Below are positions 18,664 through 27,546 of a DNA stretch of 57,113 nucleotides, in pieces. The notes below the pieces were generated by a model, which was given only the letters and a program-made list of their open reading frames with translations, had not been told where the DNA came from and ran no database searches. The stretch's first letter is position 1; each line of letters begins with the position of its first letter. The stretch spans positions 1 to 57,113 of the forward strand of contig JAGWHJ010000005.1 of NCBI GenBank assembly GCA_028866835.1, read 5' to 3'. Made by a program: the position numbers and the translations under genes. This stretch comes from Microcaldota archaeon. GTDB taxonomy: Archaea; Micrarchaeota; Micrarchaeia; Micrarchaeales; CABMGC01.

Positions 18664-19380
18664 CTAATCGCCCCTCAATTGGCTTGTCAGCTCCAATGCA
18701 GCCGCGTGCATGTCGGCAGCGGCGTATATCCCCCTTCCGACTATCGCATGGAAGGACTCTCCGGCCACCTTTGCCGCATCGCTTATCTTGCCCCCCTGCG
18801 CAACGAACCCAGGAGCCCATAGCGAGATCTGGCCTTTGACCTTTGGCTTAAGCACGCTCATGTAGTATTCTATCCTTTCAACCCTGTTTCCCGGAACCAC
18901 GAAGTTTGTGACGCCGAGGTTGGCGCTGAGCAGATACATCTCAGCCAATGCCTCATCCGCAATGTAGCCTCCTTCGCTTCTCTTGTATCCCTTGTGCGTC
19001 ATCTCGCCGCCGCTGATGACCCCAAGCCCGAAGTCATTTGCGGCTTTTATGTACGCCTCCTGCGTCTGCGGGCCCGACTGTGGAAATATTATTATCGCAT
19101 CGACACCGGCCTCTTTAACGACATGGAGTACTTCCAGGCCGCTGTCGGGAATATCGGTGCCCCATTTCTGGTGGTCGTATATTATCGGCTTTTCCGTGAA
19201 CTCCCGGACTATCCTCACCACCTCGGGAAGCGAATATTTCAGCGCAAGTGCAGAATCGATCTTGTATCCGCCGATGCCCTCGACATCGTGCGTCTGCCGT
19301 ATAAGGTTCCGGAATGCCTCGAGGTCAGCTACATCGCATGCGGGTATTACGCTCCTCTCAAGTTTTATTATTCGTGCCAT
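18664..19380 (-). CDS. pyrF: Orotidine 5'-phosphate decarboxylase
   Basis: 238 aa; PIIYDHQKWGTDIPD (KxxDI-type active site), GFVAQGG, VGRGIYAA; abuts pyrE. Confidence 0.82.
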   Translation of the reverse strand: MARIIKLERSVIPACDVADLEAFRNLIRQTHDVEGIGGYKIDSALALKYSLPEVVRIVREFTEKPIIYDHQKWGTDIPDSGLEVLHVVKEAGVDAIIIFPQSGPQTQEAYIKAANDFGLGVISGGEMTHKGYKRSEGGYIADEALAEMYLLSANLGVTNFVVPGNRVERIEYYMSVLKPKVKGQISLWAPGFVAQGGKISDAAKVAGESFHAIVGRGIYAAADMHAAALELTSQLRGD

Positions 19381-19442
19381 TCGCTCAAGCCCCCACCATA
19401 GTGATTATTTGCAAACCTATTAAACCTTATTTTCCTATATTA

Positions 19443-20333
19443 ATGCATATGCGTTCTATAGTTGCCGACAACGCAGTAAAGACCTTTGGCGACCTGCGCG
19501 CAGTCAATGGCATGACCTTTTCGGTATCATCTGGGATAAACATGATACTGGGCCCCAATGGCGCAGGCAAGAGCACGCTCCTCAGGTGCATAGACGGCCT
19601 TTACAGGCTCAGCTCGGGGAAGATCAGCGTCTTCGGCGAGGATCCGTTCAAAAACGAGGCCCTGAAGAGGAGGGTCTCGCTGCTCTCGGACAATTATGCA
19701 CTGTACGACTACCTTACGGTCAAGGAGAACATCAGGTTCTTCGGCAAGCTCCACGGAATGGATGACAAGGACATAGCGGGCAGGTCGGCGAGGGTACTGA
19801 GGATGCTCGACGCGTACAAATACCTTGACAAGAAGGTGTACACGCTCAGCAGGGGTACGAAGCAGAAGATAGCCTTCTGCAGGTCAGTGATAAACGACCC
19901 GGAGCTCCTGCTACTCGACGAGCCATCCGCATTTCTCGACGTCAATTCCTCCGAGGCCATCAGGATGTTCATAGAGGATTACGTGAGGGAAGGACGGACA
20001 GTGCTTTATGTTACGCAGAAGCTCGACGAGGTGACCAGGTTCAACGCGAGGATACTCATCATCAAGGGTGGCAGGCTGATAAAGGACACAAGGACCGGGG
20101 CCCTTGACCTGCTCAGGAATTCGTCAGTTGACATAAGGCTTGCGCAGGCGGTCGACGCGAAGGCGCAGAGGATGATAAGGTCCATACCAGGGACAAGGCT
20201 GAGCGGGCAGACACTAAGGATAAAGGTAAGGAGCTACAGGGATGTCAACAGAGCGCTGAGGGCCCTTATAGAGAACGGCGTGTACGTCATAGGCGTCGAT
20301 TACCTTGAGCCTTTCGCGGAGAAGGTGTCATGA
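19443..20333 (+). CDS. ABC transporter ATP-binding protein
   Basis: Start at ATG 19443; Walker A GPNGAGKST, LSRGTKQK signature, LLLLDEPSAFLD. Confidence 0.93.
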   Translation: MHMRSIVADNAVKTFGDLRAVNGMTFSVSSGINMILGPNGAGKSTLLRCIDGLYRLSSGKISVFGEDPFKNEALKRRVSLLSDNYALYDYLTVKENIRFFGKLHGMDDKDIAGRSARVLRMLDAYKYLDKKVYTLSRGTKQKIAFCRSVINDPELLLLDEPSAFLDVNSSEAIRMFIEDYVREGRTVLYVTQKLDEVTRFNARILIIKGGRLIKDTRTGALDLLRNSSVDIRLAQAVDAKAQRMIRSIPGTRLSGQTLRIKVRSYRDVNRALRALIENGVYVIGVDYLEPFAEKVS

Positions 20334-21118
20334 TGGATCTGGTAAAATCATACTACGTTGCGCTGAAGGACATGAAGGAGGTGTTCAGCAGCATCTCCAT
20401 ATACGGCCCGATGATAGGCGTCCCGCTTTTCTTCGCGATAATACTACCTGTACTAACCAATTATGTTTCCCTGTATACGGGACCCGCGCTTGCAAGCAGG
20501 ATAGAGAACATTGCTGCGCTGCCTCCCGGAGTGAACGTCAAGAGCGTGCTCTTCATGAGCTTCTTCTCCATAAACGTCCTGGGACCGGTGTTCCTTACGA
20601 TGCCCATAGTCACCGCCTCGGTCATAGCGGCCGACAGCTTTGCAGGGGAGAAGGAGAGGAAGACGTCCGAGGCGTTGCTGTCGACGCCGATAAGCGTCAA
20701 CGAGCTCCTCTTCGGGAAGATAATAGCCTCGTTCATACCAACGCTGCTGCTCACTCTTCTCGTGTTCGGCGTCTATGGCTACATAACCAATGCCCTCGCG
20801 TTCAGCACCTTCGGCGTCTACATACTCCCTACGCTGCCCTGGATAATGATGATCGTCGCGTCGCCTTTCCTTGCGATAGCCACCATAAGCGTCGTGATCC
20901 TTGTCTCATCGCACGTGAAGGGCGTAAAGGAGGCCCAGCAGATAAGCACGCTGCTCGTGCTCCCGATACTGGTGATGCCTTTCGCATCGATACTGAACGT
21001 TGCCTCCTTCACGGTAACGTTCTTTGCGTGGGTGATAGTCTTCCTCGCGCTGCTGGACTTCCTAATAATATACATAAGCGTGAGGAGCTTCAACAAGGAA
21101 TCGATACTTGGAACCTGA
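20330..21118 (+). CDS. ABC transporter permease (ABC-2 type)
   Basis: 262 aa, six-TM pattern, EKERKTSEALLSTPIS motif; 4-bp overlap with the ATPase gene. Confidence 0.88.
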   Translation: MMDLVKSYYVALKDMKEVFSSISIYGPMIGVPLFFAIILPVLTNYVSLYTGPALASRIENIAALPPGVNVKSVLFMSFFSINVLGPVFLTMPIVTASVIAADSFAGEKERKTSEALLSTPISVNELLFGKIIASFIPTLLLTLLVFGVYGYITNALAFSTFGVYILPTLPWIMMIVASPFLAIATISVVILVSSHVKGVKEAQQISTLLVLPILVMPFASILNVASFTVTFFAWVIVFLALLDFLIIYISVRSFNKESILGT

Positions 21119-21120
21119 GC

Positions 21121-22083
21121 CTATTCTGGTCTCCTAAGCTCTGAAACTGCGCGCCTTATCTCTTCCCGGCCAAGCATATCGACATGGCGCCCGTTCCTTT
21201 CGTATATGTCGGCATACATCTGGTCGTGGTTCTCCGCGTACCTGTCGCCTTCCTTTCTCGGTATCAGATTGATGTGGAACGCTTCCAGCGGTGCGTGCGA
21301 ATATCCTCCCGTCTGGAATGAGGTGATGTACGCCCTGCTGCCTTCGGAGTATTCCCTCAGGAGCCTCTTCATGACCTTTGGATATGCGAGCATGAGATCT
21401 GCAAGCTCCGCATCGTTCAATGCAAGGAAGTCCCTGACGCCGCTCTTCGGCACCAGCAGCGTCTGGCCAGGGAGAACGGCTTCAGGATGATGGAGCGCTA
21501 TGAAGTGCTGTGATTCGAAGAACACATTTGGATAGAGGAATGAAGGGATCGGCGCAGGGCGCCTGTCCGCAAAGCCGTTTAGGGCGTGCTTCCCGTCGCC
21601 GTTAAGCTCGGCTCCCCTCCTGAGGCCCTTCGTGTGGGTCCGGAGATCGCCCGCAACAACAGGTCTGTCGGGTGTATCGAGCCATGGCTCGTAGATGAGC
21701 TCATAAGGATGAGGCCCGCTGTTTGCGGCCCTGTGCCTCGGGATGACATGGACGTGGAAGTGCGATATAGTCCATCCGGAAGCGTCGCCGCTTCGTATCT
21801 TTATGTCGTAGGCGGGATCCCCGCCGTTGTACTTGTTCAATACGTAAGGCAGGACCTTCCTCAGTGTTGAAAGAAGCTCGGCAGCCTCGTGCGGGGTCAG
21901 GTCAAGAAGGCCGTTCGTGTGCCTGACCGTGGCAATCAGCGAATGCCCCGGAGCGAATGGCATCTTATTGAACACAACCGAGAATACCTCTCCGTTGTGG
22001 CCGCCATGCTCGGCCATTGTGCTAGGATCGCAGAAGATGTCCTTCCTGCCACGGACCTTCCTTTGCGCTATTGTGCCTTCCAT
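21121..22083 (-). CDS. HIT/GalT-superfamily nucleotidyltransferase-hydrolase with two HIT-like halves
   Basis: 320 aa; SHFHVHVIPRHRA (HIT triad) in the first half, EAFHINLIPRKEG degenerate copy in the second half. Confidence 0.8.
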   Translation of the reverse strand: MEGTIAQRKVRGRKDIFCDPSTMAEHGGHNGEVFSVVFNKMPFAPGHSLIATVRHTNGLLDLTPHEAAELLSTLRKVLPYVLNKYNGGDPAYDIKIRSGDASGWTISHFHVHVIPRHRAANSGPHPYELIYEPWLDTPDRPVVAGDLRTHTKGLRRGAELNGDGKHALNGFADRRPAPIPSFLYPNVFFESQHFIALHHPEAVLPGQTLLVPKSGVRDFLALNDAELADLMLAYPKVMKRLLREYSEGSRAYITSFQTGGYSHAPLEAFHINLIPRKEGDRYAENHDQMYADIYERNGRHVDMLGREEIRRAVSELRRPE

Positions 22084-22418
22084 AAAGTATCACCAAGGAA
22101 GCGATTCCACGGTCCGCAGGGTGAACGGGGATATTCTAAAGCTATACACGATGCCTACACGCTCCACGAGTTCACCAAAGGGGGATTAACGCTTCGCGGC
22201 CGGCTTGGCTTGCAGCAGGAAAACCCGGATAATGCAGATGTCCTACACCATCGCAGTCGTTCTTGGTTGTTAGACTAAGAACGTAAACCACTGACGCCAT
22301 AACGCAACCGATACTATCATTCATGCTCAGATTATAAAGCCTTTCTATACCCGCTCTTTGGGTACTGCAAGGAAACGATATCTTTTTATATTAGCATATG
22401 GCATTAATCTAGTTTAAT

Positions 22419-22470
22419 ACAACAGATGTGGCGCGTAATGCAACCAATTACGAATTCTGCCGTCTGTTGT
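22419..22470 (+). ncRNA. Candidate small structured RNA (strand uncertain)
   Basis: Outer stem ACAACAGA(22419-22426)/TCTGTTGT(22463-22470), inner stem CGTAAT/ATTACG; TATA-like CTTTTTATA at about 22382-22390 lies at a plausible upstream distance. Confidence 0.3.
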
Positions 22471-22482
22471 GGTTTTATCTGC

Positions 22483-23775
22483 TCATCGGAGATCGGCTAT
22501 CCTCGCAATTGCGAAGCTGCTCAGCATATCGTCAGGGTTGAGGCCCCCGTGAGTCCCTCTTTGCGCCAGCCTTGATTTATCGTCTTTCAGGTACCAGACC
22601 GCCCTGTTATCATGCGGGAATACCAGCACATCGCCGATCCTCTGCGTAAAATTATTGCCAGGTTTTCCTTTGCCGAATAACCCCTTGCGAAGCGCGTCAT
22701 TTGAAGTGATCACCATGGCGGTGTTCCCGAGAATCGATGATAGGTAGGTGCATATCTCGTCTGCGTATCCTTCCTTCAGATGGAGAAGCATGCCGTGCGG
22801 AGTGTTTGACGGGTATATCTTATATCCGTCGATCACCTTGAATGCGCTCTCCAGTTTCTCATCCCTCTTTAGGTATGTGATTTTATCTTTGTCCACGTTC
22901 GACTGCCCGTGATCAGAGGTGACCATGACGATTGTTTTCTTTGCCACGTCTGGGGCGATCCTTTTGATGAGTTCCCTTTGAAGCGTCTGCGAGATTTTCT
23001 TCAGCTCCGCGATGGATTCGCTCGAGTAAGGGCCGTACTTGTGCGCCGACCTGTCGAAAGTGTCGATGTAGAGGTTAATGTACGCCATCCCTTTTTCGCT
23101 GTCGAGCAGCTTGCCGGCGATCGATGCGCCTTCTGATAAGTCCCTGAACGGCTTAAGCCTGCTGCCCTTCTTAATCAGGCAGAGATACGAGCTGTCCGCT
23201 ATCTCGCTGCTCAGCACGCTGTATGATGCCACTCCCTCACCGGCAAGTTCCTCGTATATCGTGCTCCCGGAATAAAAGGCATCCTTGTAATGGCCCGTCT
23301 CTTCCGATGGCACGCTGAAGAAATTTATGCCGGGGCCCTTACCCTCCCTCCCGGGTTTCGCTCCAAGGCCCTTGAAGTAGATGGTGCCCTCTACGATGCC
23401 ATGCTGCTGCGGGGGCATGCCCGTGCTTATCGATGCAAGGCCTGCGCTCGTGTTCGAGGGGCAGACGGAGGTTATTGGAGCGGCGATGCCCTTGTCCGAG
23501 ATCGCGTTGAAGAAGCCTTTTTCTTTATGCACCGCCTGCAGGACCCTGTAGCCAAATCCATCGATGGTTATCGCTATGACCTTCTCTACATCGTCTAAAT
23601 CAACCAATCCCTTGTATAAACCTGCGTTTATCGGCATCGAGGAGGGTTTTATTCCGAGAAGGCTCGAAACCGTATGCGCGACGTTGGCTATTGAATAACC
23701 GTCGTAGAAGGGGTAGACGAAGTCGCCGTGGCCCCTCTCCTTTCTTATCATTGATTCTACTTCTGTGAGCATCAT
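22483..23775 (-). CDS. Alkaline phosphatase superfamily / type I phosphodiesterase-nucleotide pyrophosphatase-like protein
   Basis: 430 aa; IAITIDGFGYRVL, SVCPSNTSAGLASISTGM, VTSDHGQSNVDKD. Confidence 0.88.
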   Translation of the reverse strand: MMLTEVESMIRKERGHGDFVYPFYDGYSIANVAHTVSSLLGIKPSSMPINAGLYKGLVDLDDVEKVIAITIDGFGYRVLQAVHKEKGFFNAISDKGIAAPITSVCPSNTSAGLASISTGMPPQQHGIVEGTIYFKGLGAKPGREGKGPGINFFSVPSEETGHYKDAFYSGSTIYEELAGEGVASYSVLSSEIADSSYLCLIKKGSRLKPFRDLSEGASIAGKLLDSEKGMAYINLYIDTFDRSAHKYGPYSSESIAELKKISQTLQRELIKRIAPDVAKKTIVMVTSDHGQSNVDKDKITYLKRDEKLESAFKVIDGYKIYPSNTPHGMLLHLKEGYADEICTYLSSILGNTAMVITSNDALRKGLFGKGKPGNNFTQRIGDVLVFPHDNRAVWYLKDDKSRLAQRGTHGGLNPDDMLSSFAIARIADLR

Positions 23776-23794
23776 CGAGTTACCAAAAGAGAAT

Positions 23795-24364
23795 TTACTT
23801 CCTTACCTTCTTTAACTTATAGTAAGACGCTATCTTCATTGCAGCCTGCCTGGGCGTGATGGACGTGTTGTCAACGAAGAGGCTGCTCCTGAACGGTATG
23901 GTTGACATGTGGTTGTACTTGTGCAGGAGCTCGTCTAATTTCCTGGACGACCTTATCTTGTAGAATTCTGTGCGCGATTTGCCCCTCACCCGCCTGAGCA
24001 GGACGTCCTTGTCGCAGTAGAGCTGCACGAAATGCACCTTCCCCCCGTGCTTCTCGACGCTCCTGATGACGCCCTTCATGAATTCGTCATTATAGCCGCT
24101 GGCATAGGCGGACGTGAAGATGAGCGAGACCTTGTTCCTTGCGGCCTCCTCTATCATCTCCTTCCTGTAGTTTATGACAAGTCTGTTGAACGGCTCCGTG
24201 CCGAACTCGAATACGGACCTTACGAACTCTATGCTCAATTGATTATGGAAGAGCTTGTAGCCAGTCATCCTTGACAGCTCCTTGCCGACAGTGAACTTGC
24301 CGACGCCCGGAGGCCCGTATATGTAAACAAGATCCATTCTCGATCCGCCCGTTTTAGTCTTCAT
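23795..24364 (-). CDS. P-loop NTPase/kinase (small nucleotide kinase-like)
   Basis: 189 aa; Walker A YIYGPPGVGKFTVGKELS. Confidence 0.75.
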   Translation of the reverse strand: MKTKTGGSRMDLVYIYGPPGVGKFTVGKELSRMTGYKLFHNQLSIEFVRSVFEFGTEPFNRLVINYRKEMIEEAARNKVSLIFTSAYASGYNDEFMKGVIRSVEKHGGKVHFVQLYCDKDVLLRRVRGKSRTEFYKIRSSRKLDELLHKYNHMSTIPFRSSLFVDNTSITPRQAAMKIASYYKLKKVRK

Positions 24365-24395
24365 CCCTTCGAATTTTTAAATGCACATGCACGCA

Positions 24396-25289
24396 CTAGG
24401 CGAGGCCCTCCGCGTGCCTGAACCCGAACCTTATGTTCATGTTCTCCACCGCCTGCGATGCGGCGCCCTTCAATAGGTTGTCTATCGCGCTGACTATGAT
24501 GGTGTGTTCCTTTGTCCCGCTTATGCCGCCTATGATGCAGTATGGCGTGTTCTTGACGCTGTTGAAGTCCGGTATCTCCCTTGTAACCTTCACGAAATGC
24601 TTCTTTTCATAGAAGTCCGCGTACTTCTTCTCGACGTCCTCGAGCTCAGCGAAGACGTGTATCGTCGCGATGAGGCCGCGGAATGCATTGACCACATGCG
24701 GCGTGAACGAGAACGCATGCTTCAGGAACTTGGCTACCTCAGGCTTCTGGTAGTGCTCGCTCAGCGAGTATGGGATCACGTTCTCAGTATAGTCATAATT
24801 CTTGCTCCTTCCCCCTCCTGAATAGCCGCTCTTGCAGTCGAATGCAACGGCCCCGAGCTTCTCGTCCCTCAGGGGCAGGATGCCGAGTATGCAGGCGGTG
24901 GCGTAGCACCCGGGGTTTGCAATCCTGTTGGCATTCCTTATGGTCTCGAAGTTCGCCTCGGGAAGGCCATAGACGTAACCATCCGTGAAACGGTGCGCCG
25001 GGCTCAGGTCTATCAATACGGGCTTTATCTTTGGCGCGATGGCGGCGGCCTCCTCGCGCGGCAGCGCGGTGAACACCAGGTCGACGCCGTTTATCTCGTC
25101 CATGGAAGGATCGGTGTACTTTATGTCTGCTTTTGATCCAGGGTAAATGTCGCCAGTCTTCTTGCCTGCGTTGCTCCTGCTCTGCGCAAAGGCGAGCTTC
25201 ACCTTCTTGTGCTTGGAGAGCAATTCCACGAGCTCGTTGCCGCTGTATCCCGACGCCCCCAGTACTCCGGCATTCAGCATGAACATCAC
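24396..25289 (-). CDS. argC: N-acetyl-gamma-glutamyl-phosphate reductase (ArgC/LysY family)
   Basis: 297 aa; GVLGASGYSGNELVELLSKH, NPGCYATACILGILPL, SGYSGGGR. Confidence 0.92.
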   Translation of the reverse strand: MMFMLNAGVLGASGYSGNELVELLSKHKKVKLAFAQSRSNAGKKTGDIYPGSKADIKYTDPSMDEINGVDLVFTALPREEAAAIAPKIKPVLIDLSPAHRFTDGYVYGLPEANFETIRNANRIANPGCYATACILGILPLRDEKLGAVAFDCKSGYSGGGRSKNYDYTENVIPYSLSEHYQKPEVAKFLKHAFSFTPHVVNAFRGLIATIHVFAELEDVEKKYADFYEKKHFVKVTREIPDFNSVKNTPYCIIGGISGTKEHTIIVSAIDNLLKGAASQAVENMNIRFGFRHAEGLA

Positions 25290-26137
25290 TCGTTTATCAT
25301 AAGGGTGCCACTCCCTTTTATTGTGAACAGTTCCTTAAGAAGGTGCTTCGCAGAGCAGATCTCGATAGTCACGTTAGGGCATTTCTGGAGCAGCTCCTTG
25401 AGCTCGTTCACCTTCAGTAGCATGCCTCCCTGGATCACGCCGTTTTTTATCAGGCCTGGAAGGTCGTTGCGTATGTGTATGGTGGAGATGAGCGCGCCGT
25501 TCTTGTCGAGCACGCCCCCGGTCTCGGTCACAAGGATGAACTTGTTGGGCTTCAGTATGCCGACAAGTTCGCTCGCCATCGTGTCGGCGTTTATGTTGTA
25601 AGCGACGCCGCCATTGTAGCCTATCGAGGCAAGTACAGGCATCCGGCCGCTCCCGCACAGCTCCTCGAGCCTTGACCTGTCGACCTCATCGACATCGCCC
25701 ACAAGCCCGAGGTCGACGCCCTCAAGCTTCCCCGTCTTTCTTACTCTAACAACCCTGAGGCCATTCGCATTGACGGCCTTGCCGCCCTTCGAGTTTATCG
25801 ACTTTACAAGCTTCGATGTTATCGAATTCAGTACGGCGCTGACCACCTCCATGGTCTTCTCATCTGTAATGCGCATGCCGTTTACCTTGCGTATCTCGAT
25901 GCCCATCTTCTCGAGCGCTATGTCTATCTGCTTGCCTCCGCCGTGTATCACGATGGGGGCAAGGCCCACCTTCGAGAGGAATGCCAAGTCCTTCACGATC
26001 TCGGAAAACCTGTGCTCAACGGTGTTGCCGCTTATTTTTATGAGGGCGAATTTGCCCGGCTTTATCTTCTTGAACTGCTTAAGATAGAACTCGAGCTCGT
26101 CCTCGGACTTGGCGCTCAGCGGCACTCCTTTCACCAT
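25286..26137 (-). CDS. argB: Acetylglutamate kinase (ArgB/LysZ family)
   Basis: From ATG at 26137; KFALIKISGNTV, IVIHGGGKQID, NINADTMASELVG; 4-bp overlap with argC. The longer 26422 start extends over an unrelated + gene and was not used. Confidence 0.9.
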   Translation of the reverse strand: MVKGVPLSAKSEDELEFYLKQFKKIKPGKFALIKISGNTVEHRFSEIVKDLAFLSKVGLAPIVIHGGGKQIDIALEKMGIEIRKVNGMRITDEKTMEVVSAVLNSITSKLVKSINSKGGKAVNANGLRVVRVRKTGKLEGVDLGLVGDVDEVDRSRLEELCGSGRMPVLASIGYNGGVAYNINADTMASELVGILKPNKFILVTETGGVLDKNGALISTIHIRNDLPGLIKNGVIQGGMLLKVNELKELLQKCPNVTIEICSAKHLLKELFTIKGSGTLMINE

Positions 26138-26197
26138 GATAGATGTGATTTGTAGCGCATATAATAATATATTATAGTAGCCGGCATTTGTTATATC

Positions 26198-26530
26198 ATG
26201 GATCTTACAAGGGAGAGATGCGTTCCGTGCGACCGCCTTACGAAGCCCATGGACAGGAAAGAGGCCTTGAAGTACGCGAAGCTTGTCGATGGCTGGACTA
26301 TTGAAGGCAGGAGCATATACACGGACATTAAGTTCAAGGACTTCAAGAGGGCGATGGGATTCATAAATAAGGTCGCAGGCCTTGCGGAAAGGGCGGGCCA
26401 TCACCCTGACATATACCTTCATTCATGGAACAGGGTAAGGTTGACGCTTTCTACCCACGTCATAAGAGGCCTGTCCCTCAACGACTTCATCTTGGCATCT
26501 AGGATAAACAAGCTTAAGCTGCAAAAATAA
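26198..26530 (+). CDS. Pterin-4a-carbinolamine dehydratase
   Basis: 110 aa; LVDGWTIEGRSIYTDIKFKDFKRAMGFINKVAGLAERAGHHPDIYLHSWNRVRLTLSTHVIRGLSLNDF. Confidence 0.92.
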   Translation: MDLTRERCVPCDRLTKPMDRKEALKYAKLVDGWTIEGRSIYTDIKFKDFKRAMGFINKVAGLAERAGHHPDIYLHSWNRVRLTLSTHVIRGLSLNDFILASRINKLKLQK

Positions 26531-26600
26531 CAGAGAGCGATGCCGATTCTGCCCAAGCAATACAGTTAAATATCAGGTAATTTATCATCAACTTGATAAT

Positions 26601-26957
26601 ATGGACACTCCTAGATTCAGAGCTCCAAGAGTTGCAAGGGAAGACATCGAGGCCTGGAAGGGCAATATTGTCACGGATGTCGCCTACAGGATGCTTGACT
26701 CCAGGAGCTTCGATTCTGCTAGAAGGTTTGATAGGTCCGAGATAAGATGGCTTATCGAGGATTCTGCCGAAACTTTCAAGGTCCTGTGCAGGTGGGGCAG
26801 TTTCGAGAACCAGACCGCGGCCCACATCGATGCGGCGAAGAGGGAGATAACAATCGGCGAGGTATTGGAAAGGGAGACAACCATTCGCGGACTGATCAGG
26901 AGATCGATACCAAGCCCGGAAAACCCATGGGCCACGTTGGAGGAAGCGGGAAGGTAA
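26601..26957 (+). CDS. Hypothetical protein
   Basis: 118 aa ORF with ATG start, no recognised domain; fits between neighbours. Confidence 0.5.
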   Translation: MDTPRFRAPRVAREDIEAWKGNIVTDVAYRMLDSRSFDSARRFDRSEIRWLIEDSAETFKVLCRWGSFENQTAAHIDAAKREITIGEVLERETTIRGLIRRSIPSPENPWATLEEAGR

Positions 26958-26961
26958 GGCA

Positions 26962-27546
26962 TTAAGCGTTGCCCTTTGCTGCCAGTATCTCAAGCCTCCT
27001 TATGTTCTTTTCCTTTGTCGGACCGTAGATATCGGTTGCGCCGCTCGTGAAGTATTTATGGCCCTTGAGAAAACTTATCTCTCGGCTTTTCCATTCATTG
27101 CCGCTTACGCCAAGCTCCCTGCGCAGCGCTTCTGCCTGGGAGAAATACCTGCTGGAGCCCAATGTCGCCAGATCCGCATCGCAAAGTATCTGCTCGTACC
27201 TGTTCTTCGGCCTCTGAGGCATTGATGTTGCAAGTATGAGTCTTTTGGTGAACCTTATCTCCTCCGCAGTGTAGCCCATTCCGGCAAGCGCGGTTTCGCA
27301 TATCATGGCGCCGAAAGGTTCGTTCTTGTCGTACCTTACCAGGTATCCGGTATCGTGAAAGAGTGCCGCTACAAGTATCAATTCCCTTTTGCGGCCCTTG
27401 ATCCCCTCCGCTTCGCAGATTTTTTTTGCAGCATCATGGACAAAAAGGGTGTGCTTCATGTTGTGGTAGTATAACTTCGTGCCGTCGATGGCCTTCAGAA
27501 TATCAAGGACGTATCCCCTGGCGTTGAGATATCTTGAGGCGCTCAT
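26962..27546 (-). CDS. HD-domain phosphohydrolase
   Basis: 194 aa; H..KH..FV, ALFHDTGYLVRYDKNEP HD motif. Confidence 0.85.
   Translation of the reverse strand: MSASRYLNARGYVLDILKAIDGTKLYYHNMKHTLFVHDAAKKICEAEGIKGRKRELILVAALFHDTGYLVRYDKNEPFGAMICETALAGMGYTAEEIRFTKRLILATSMPQRPKNRYEQILCDADLATLGSSRYFSQAEALRRELGVSGNEWKSREISFLKGHKYFTSGATDIYGPTKEKNIRRLEILAAKGNA

Noticed and set aside
22084-22340. RNase P RNA or SRP RNA
   Set aside because: No recognisable GGAAGGGAGCA-type SRP helix 8 nor RNase P CR-I/CR-V core motifs; kept only as unassigned ncRNA candidate.
26138-26422. Upstream extension of argB
   Set aside because: Would be antisense to the pterin dehydratase; the ATG at 26137 starts a canonical kinase N-terminus.
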